From the NCBI GenBank assembly GCA_002293475.1, contig DBDG01000066.1, forward strand, positions 1 to 64,000: a DNA stretch of 64,000 nt. Reading direction: 5' to 3'. Source of the stretch: Lachnospiraceae bacterium UBA938. Lineage in GTDB: Bacteria > Bacillota > Clostridia > Lachnospirales > Lachnospiraceae. This document shows, one piece after another, positions 62,072 to 64,000 of the stretch (the stretch's first letter is position 1; each line of letters starts with the position of its first letter). A program made the position numbers and the translations under genes. The notes beneath the pieces are model-generated. The model worked only from the letters and a program-made list of their open reading frames with translations. It was not told the DNA's origin and did no database searches.

Positions 62072-62311
62072 CTACCTCCGATTCTTATTAATCACTGCCG
62101 AAAGACATGCCAAATAATCATCTTGAATGACTTTTTCTTCGGAAACCTCGCTGCCAAATTTTCTAGGACCCAGTTGTATATCAAACATTCCCCTTAAATA
62201 TGCAATCTTTTCTGGAGTCCTCTTAATACCGGTGTATTCTTCAAGATAACCATTGGCCTCTTTTGTCGAAGATGACATTTCTAGTAATCCTTTGACTATT
62301 TTCCTCTCCAT
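62072..62311 (-). CDS. Small helical protein paired with the HExxH gene
   Basis: 79 residues (MERKIVKGLLEMSSSTKEAN at the start, ending NKNRR), mostly charged helices with no recognised HTH, signal or metal motif. The ATG at 62311 has AAAGGAGG 5 bases upstream, clearly better than the in-frame ATG five codons earlier. Its stop is 10 bases before the HExxH start. It may be an antitoxin, repressor or substrate of that protein; this is inferred only from the pairing. Confidence 0.6.
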   Translation of the reverse strand: MERKIVKGLLEMSSSTKEANGYLEEYTGIKRTPEKIAYLRGMFDIQLGPRKFGSEVSEEKVIQDDYLACLSAVINKNRR

Positions 62312-62591
62312 TTTTCCTCCTTTCATGAACCTGCTCCAGATATGTAATTAATCTATTATATGCAAAATGATTTCACATATAATACTAAAATTAAATGAAT
62401 TGTATCATTAATGTAATAAAAAATCAATATAAATCTTAACTGTTACAAATAAATTTTAAACAATTCATATGTAACTTTCAATAGTTTTGTCTAACTTACG
62501 GTTTTTTTGTCTATTCTACTGTTCTTTATTTATTTTATGTTGTGATTTAATATATGTGATTCTATGTTTAGTACGATGTAATTATTTATTG
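62312..62591. other. AT-rich gap without recognised genes
   Basis: Very AT-rich. No open frame with a ribosome binding site, RNA gene or clear repeat was seen; it probably contains the promoter of the two-gene cassette, but no hexamer pair stands out. Confidence 0.4.
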
Positions 62592-62790
62592 CTACTGCAC
62601 TAGTGTATCAATTAAATTGTAAATCATCAGATAGCTGATTGGCGAGATGCCAAACGCTTTGATATTCTCTTTATAATGCTCGTCAATAAATCGCTTGGTC
62701 ATGCCGCAAGCTCAGCTGACTTCGACGGTCTCAGACGGATACTACGTTCCATGTGCATAATCTGGGCGTTGATAATTCTTACTAAAAATT
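62592..62790 (-). pseudogene. Possible gene remnant in two short frames
   Basis: A 36-codon frame (62592-62702, MTKRFIDEHYKENIKAFGIS at its start) is preceded by a frame open from near 62790 to 62699 (containing MHMERSIRLRPSKSAELAA), joined by an ATGA overlap. Neither has a ribosome binding site. The stretch is richer in GC than its surroundings and reads like coding sequence, so it may be the tail of a decayed gene. Family not recognised. Confidence 0.3.
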
Positions 62791-63243
62791 CCTATATTTA
62801 AACAACTCATAACTATGGATATCTTGAAAATCTTGTGGCTGAATATATAATTCCTGTGCCAATATATATATTCCGGCTATCCACATGTCATCATCTTCTA
62901 AATAGGCCTGCTTAAGATATTTTTCAACATAAGGAATAATATCACTCCTCCTAATGAGTTTCAGTGCTTCCACAGCCGCCGGAAAAACAGGCCAGTTGGC
63001 ATCTTGAAGTATTTCAAATAAAAAGGGTAAGCCCCTCATCTTTTGGGGATACTTCATGGCATTTATTATTTTAATCGGATTTATCCAGCAAAATTTTGTT
63101 CTAAATTTACTTAATTTAAAATAATCCTGGAGATCAATATTTTCTGCTGAAAATTCTTCGGCCAGCTCGCTTATTCTAGCCATTTCTAAATCATCATGAT
63201 TGTAAATATCATACGGCTCCATAGCTAATAATTCCTTGATCAT
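62782..63243 (-). CDS. DUF5071-like HEAT-type immunity protein
   Basis: 153 residues. The middle and C-terminus (LPFLFEILQDANWPVFPAAV, IPYVEKYLKQAYLEDDDMWI) match the DUF5071 pattern of short HEAT-like helices ending in an acidic DDxW motif. DUF5071-like proteins are found as immunity proteins of polymorphic toxins and elsewhere. The ATG has AAGGAGG 8 bases upstream. The start overlaps by 35 bases the end of a broken nuclease-like frame (63209-63480), the arrangement expected of a toxin/immunity pair whose toxin has been lost. Confidence 0.7.
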   Translation of the reverse strand: MIKELLAMEPYDIYNHDDLEMARISELAEEFSAENIDLQDYFKLSKFRTKFCWINPIKIINAMKYPQKMRGLPFLFEILQDANWPVFPAAVEALKLIRRSDIIPYVEKYLKQAYLEDDDMWIAGIYILAQELYIQPQDFQDIHSYELFKYRNF

Positions 63244-63480
63244 AATTTATTCCTCCTTCATATGCTACCTTTTGTTCATCAATCATGATATATTCGCGGC
63301 CACCTTTAAGCATTGAACCGATGGTATTTTGGAGACCTTTGATGGTCTTATTTTTCCATGATCTACTAAATAAATTTTCCCATTGTTTAAGTTCAACAAT
63401 CACTATTTCAGGATCATTATTCTTATTTTTAACTACTACAGTATAACATACTCATTTTTCTTTTTGGTAAAAAATGTTGC
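63209..63480 (-). pseudogene. C-terminal remnant of a nuclease-like protein (possible toxin)
   Basis: The last 80 codons stay open (63209-63445) with VIVELKQWENLF (an ExK motif of the PD-(D/E)xK nuclease type), GGREYIMIDEQKVAYEGG and a terminal GIISYGAV. Upstream, the continuing sequence PKRKNEYVIL is in another frame with a stop, so at least one frameshift and the loss of the N-terminal part are evident. There is no start with a ribosome binding site. The end overlaps the DUF5071 gene. Confidence 0.55.
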
Positions 63481-63580
63481 GGTTTAGGTCAAATCAATAT
63501 AAATGATAGACAGTCTGCCATAAAGTATTGCATGAGCAACCAACAGAACCTGCCGATCTTATTTTCTGTCAATAATAATG

Positions 63581-63622
63581 AGGACATATCCGATGATACA
63601 CATGCCCGATCGGATATGTCCT
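63581..63622. repeat. 14-bp perfect inverted repeat
   Basis: Arms 63581-63594 and 63609-63622 pair perfectly around a 14-base loop. It lies about 70 bases past the end of the GH65 remnant and may have been its terminator; only a mixed TCATTATTATT follows on the minus strand. Confidence 0.5.
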
Positions 63623-63688
63623 TCATTCAAAGGGACCGCTACTACTATTTCAGTGTATCATATATTTTGTATTTTCACAATATATATT

Positions 63689-64000
63689 TTATAATATTCT
63701 GATACTCCTGTTTTCCGTTCCATAATATATTTGCTTTATCATCGATCTTACCTTCTTCAATGCTGTATAAAAAATATTATCCACAAACGCGGTATATTCG
63801 TCCGCCCCGCTCATACAGCAGATACTGTATTTGCCTCCCTTTGCTTCCGAGAAGCAGCCGACATCAACCCATACGCGTGCCGTGTCGCGCGGCATCAAGC
63901 GTATGATAGCGGTAATCCAGCAATTCCCAGCTGATTTCCGGAAAAGTATGGGTAAAAACCGGCAAAGCATAGATTTCCGTATCCCAGAAATAATACCCCT
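63689..64000 (-). pseudogene. Decayed GH65 glycoside phosphorylase (cut by window edge)
   Basis: From the window edge one frame reads YYFWDTEIYALPVFTHTFPE then LLDYRYHTLDAARHGTRMG before a stop; FWDTE and YRYHTL are signatures of family GH65 (maltose/kojibiose/trehalose phosphorylases). A second frame then gives CCMSGADEYTAFVDNIFYTA, the later GH65 motif (PDEY...VDNNFYTN in intact enzymes). The segment with the catalytic Glu between the two is missing, so both a frameshift and an internal deletion are present. The 5' part lies beyond the window. Confidence 0.65.

Noticed and set aside
1..64000. Prophage or insertion sequence in the window
   Set aside because: No transposase, integrase, structural phage gene or terminal inverted repeats were recognised; the right end only shows gene decay.

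Overview
The window reads as chromosome of a motile, low-to-mid GC, Gram-positive anaerobe of the Clostridia, most like Lachnospiraceae. The support is: flagellar rod genes beside an mbl-type mreB, a YvyF-type flagellar protein, a YjfB-type motility peptide, HPr, a cdaA-ybbR-glmM cluster, acyl-ACP thioesterase, strong AGGAGG ribosome binding sites, and a B12-independent fucose/propanediol microcompartment of the kind known from Clostridium phytofermentans (GRM5 type). No outer-membrane genes are seen. Assignment is from gene content only.

Layout. 1-6.6 kb: a cut lipoprotein, a 1427-residue secreted GLUG/lipase-like protein, and a DUF3048 lipoprotein. 6.6-20.5 kb (almost all minus strand): leuA, HPr, glmM-ybbR-cdaA with two uncharacterised membrane proteins, yvyF, comF, recD2, then flgJ-like and two FlgF/G-like rod genes behind mbl. 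20.7-31.1 kb: uvrBA with a LexA-type SOS box, then ftsE-ftsX-PcsB/EnvC-like peptidase-ctpA and a CdaR-type regulator. 31.3-34.5 kb: yjfB, cvfB, thioesterase, tRNA-Gln and a solitary binding-protein-like gene without a signal peptide.

34.6-60.6 kb is one metabolic region. L-fucose (or a related 6-deoxyhexose) is imported by an RbsABC-type transporter, isomerised by FucI, phosphorylated by a RhaB-family kinase and cleaved by a fuculose-phosphate aldolase that carries a C-terminal encapsulation peptide. Lactaldehyde/1,2-propanediol is handled inside a shell built from four BMC-H proteins, one permuted BMC-H, one BMC-T and one BMC-P. Inside are a glycyl-radical diol dehydratase with its activase, PduP, PduL, a zinc-type alcohol dehydrogenase and a PduS-like flavin/Fe-S protein. 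A DeoR regulator, FucU mutarotase, YesM/YesN-type two-component pair and a membrane-anchored sugar-binding sensor sit between transporter and shell genes. Two strong sigma-A promoters, a cre-like site and several repeats mark the control points.

60.7-64.0 kb is an AT-rich accessory end: a PHP phosphoesterase, a two-gene cassette with an HExxH (ImmA/IrrE-like) protein, a DUF5071 immunity-like gene next to a broken nuclease-like remnant, and a decayed GH65 phosphorylase. A recurring feature is long, near-perfect intergenic inverted repeats without a U-tract, including three back-to-back hairpins inside the shell operon.
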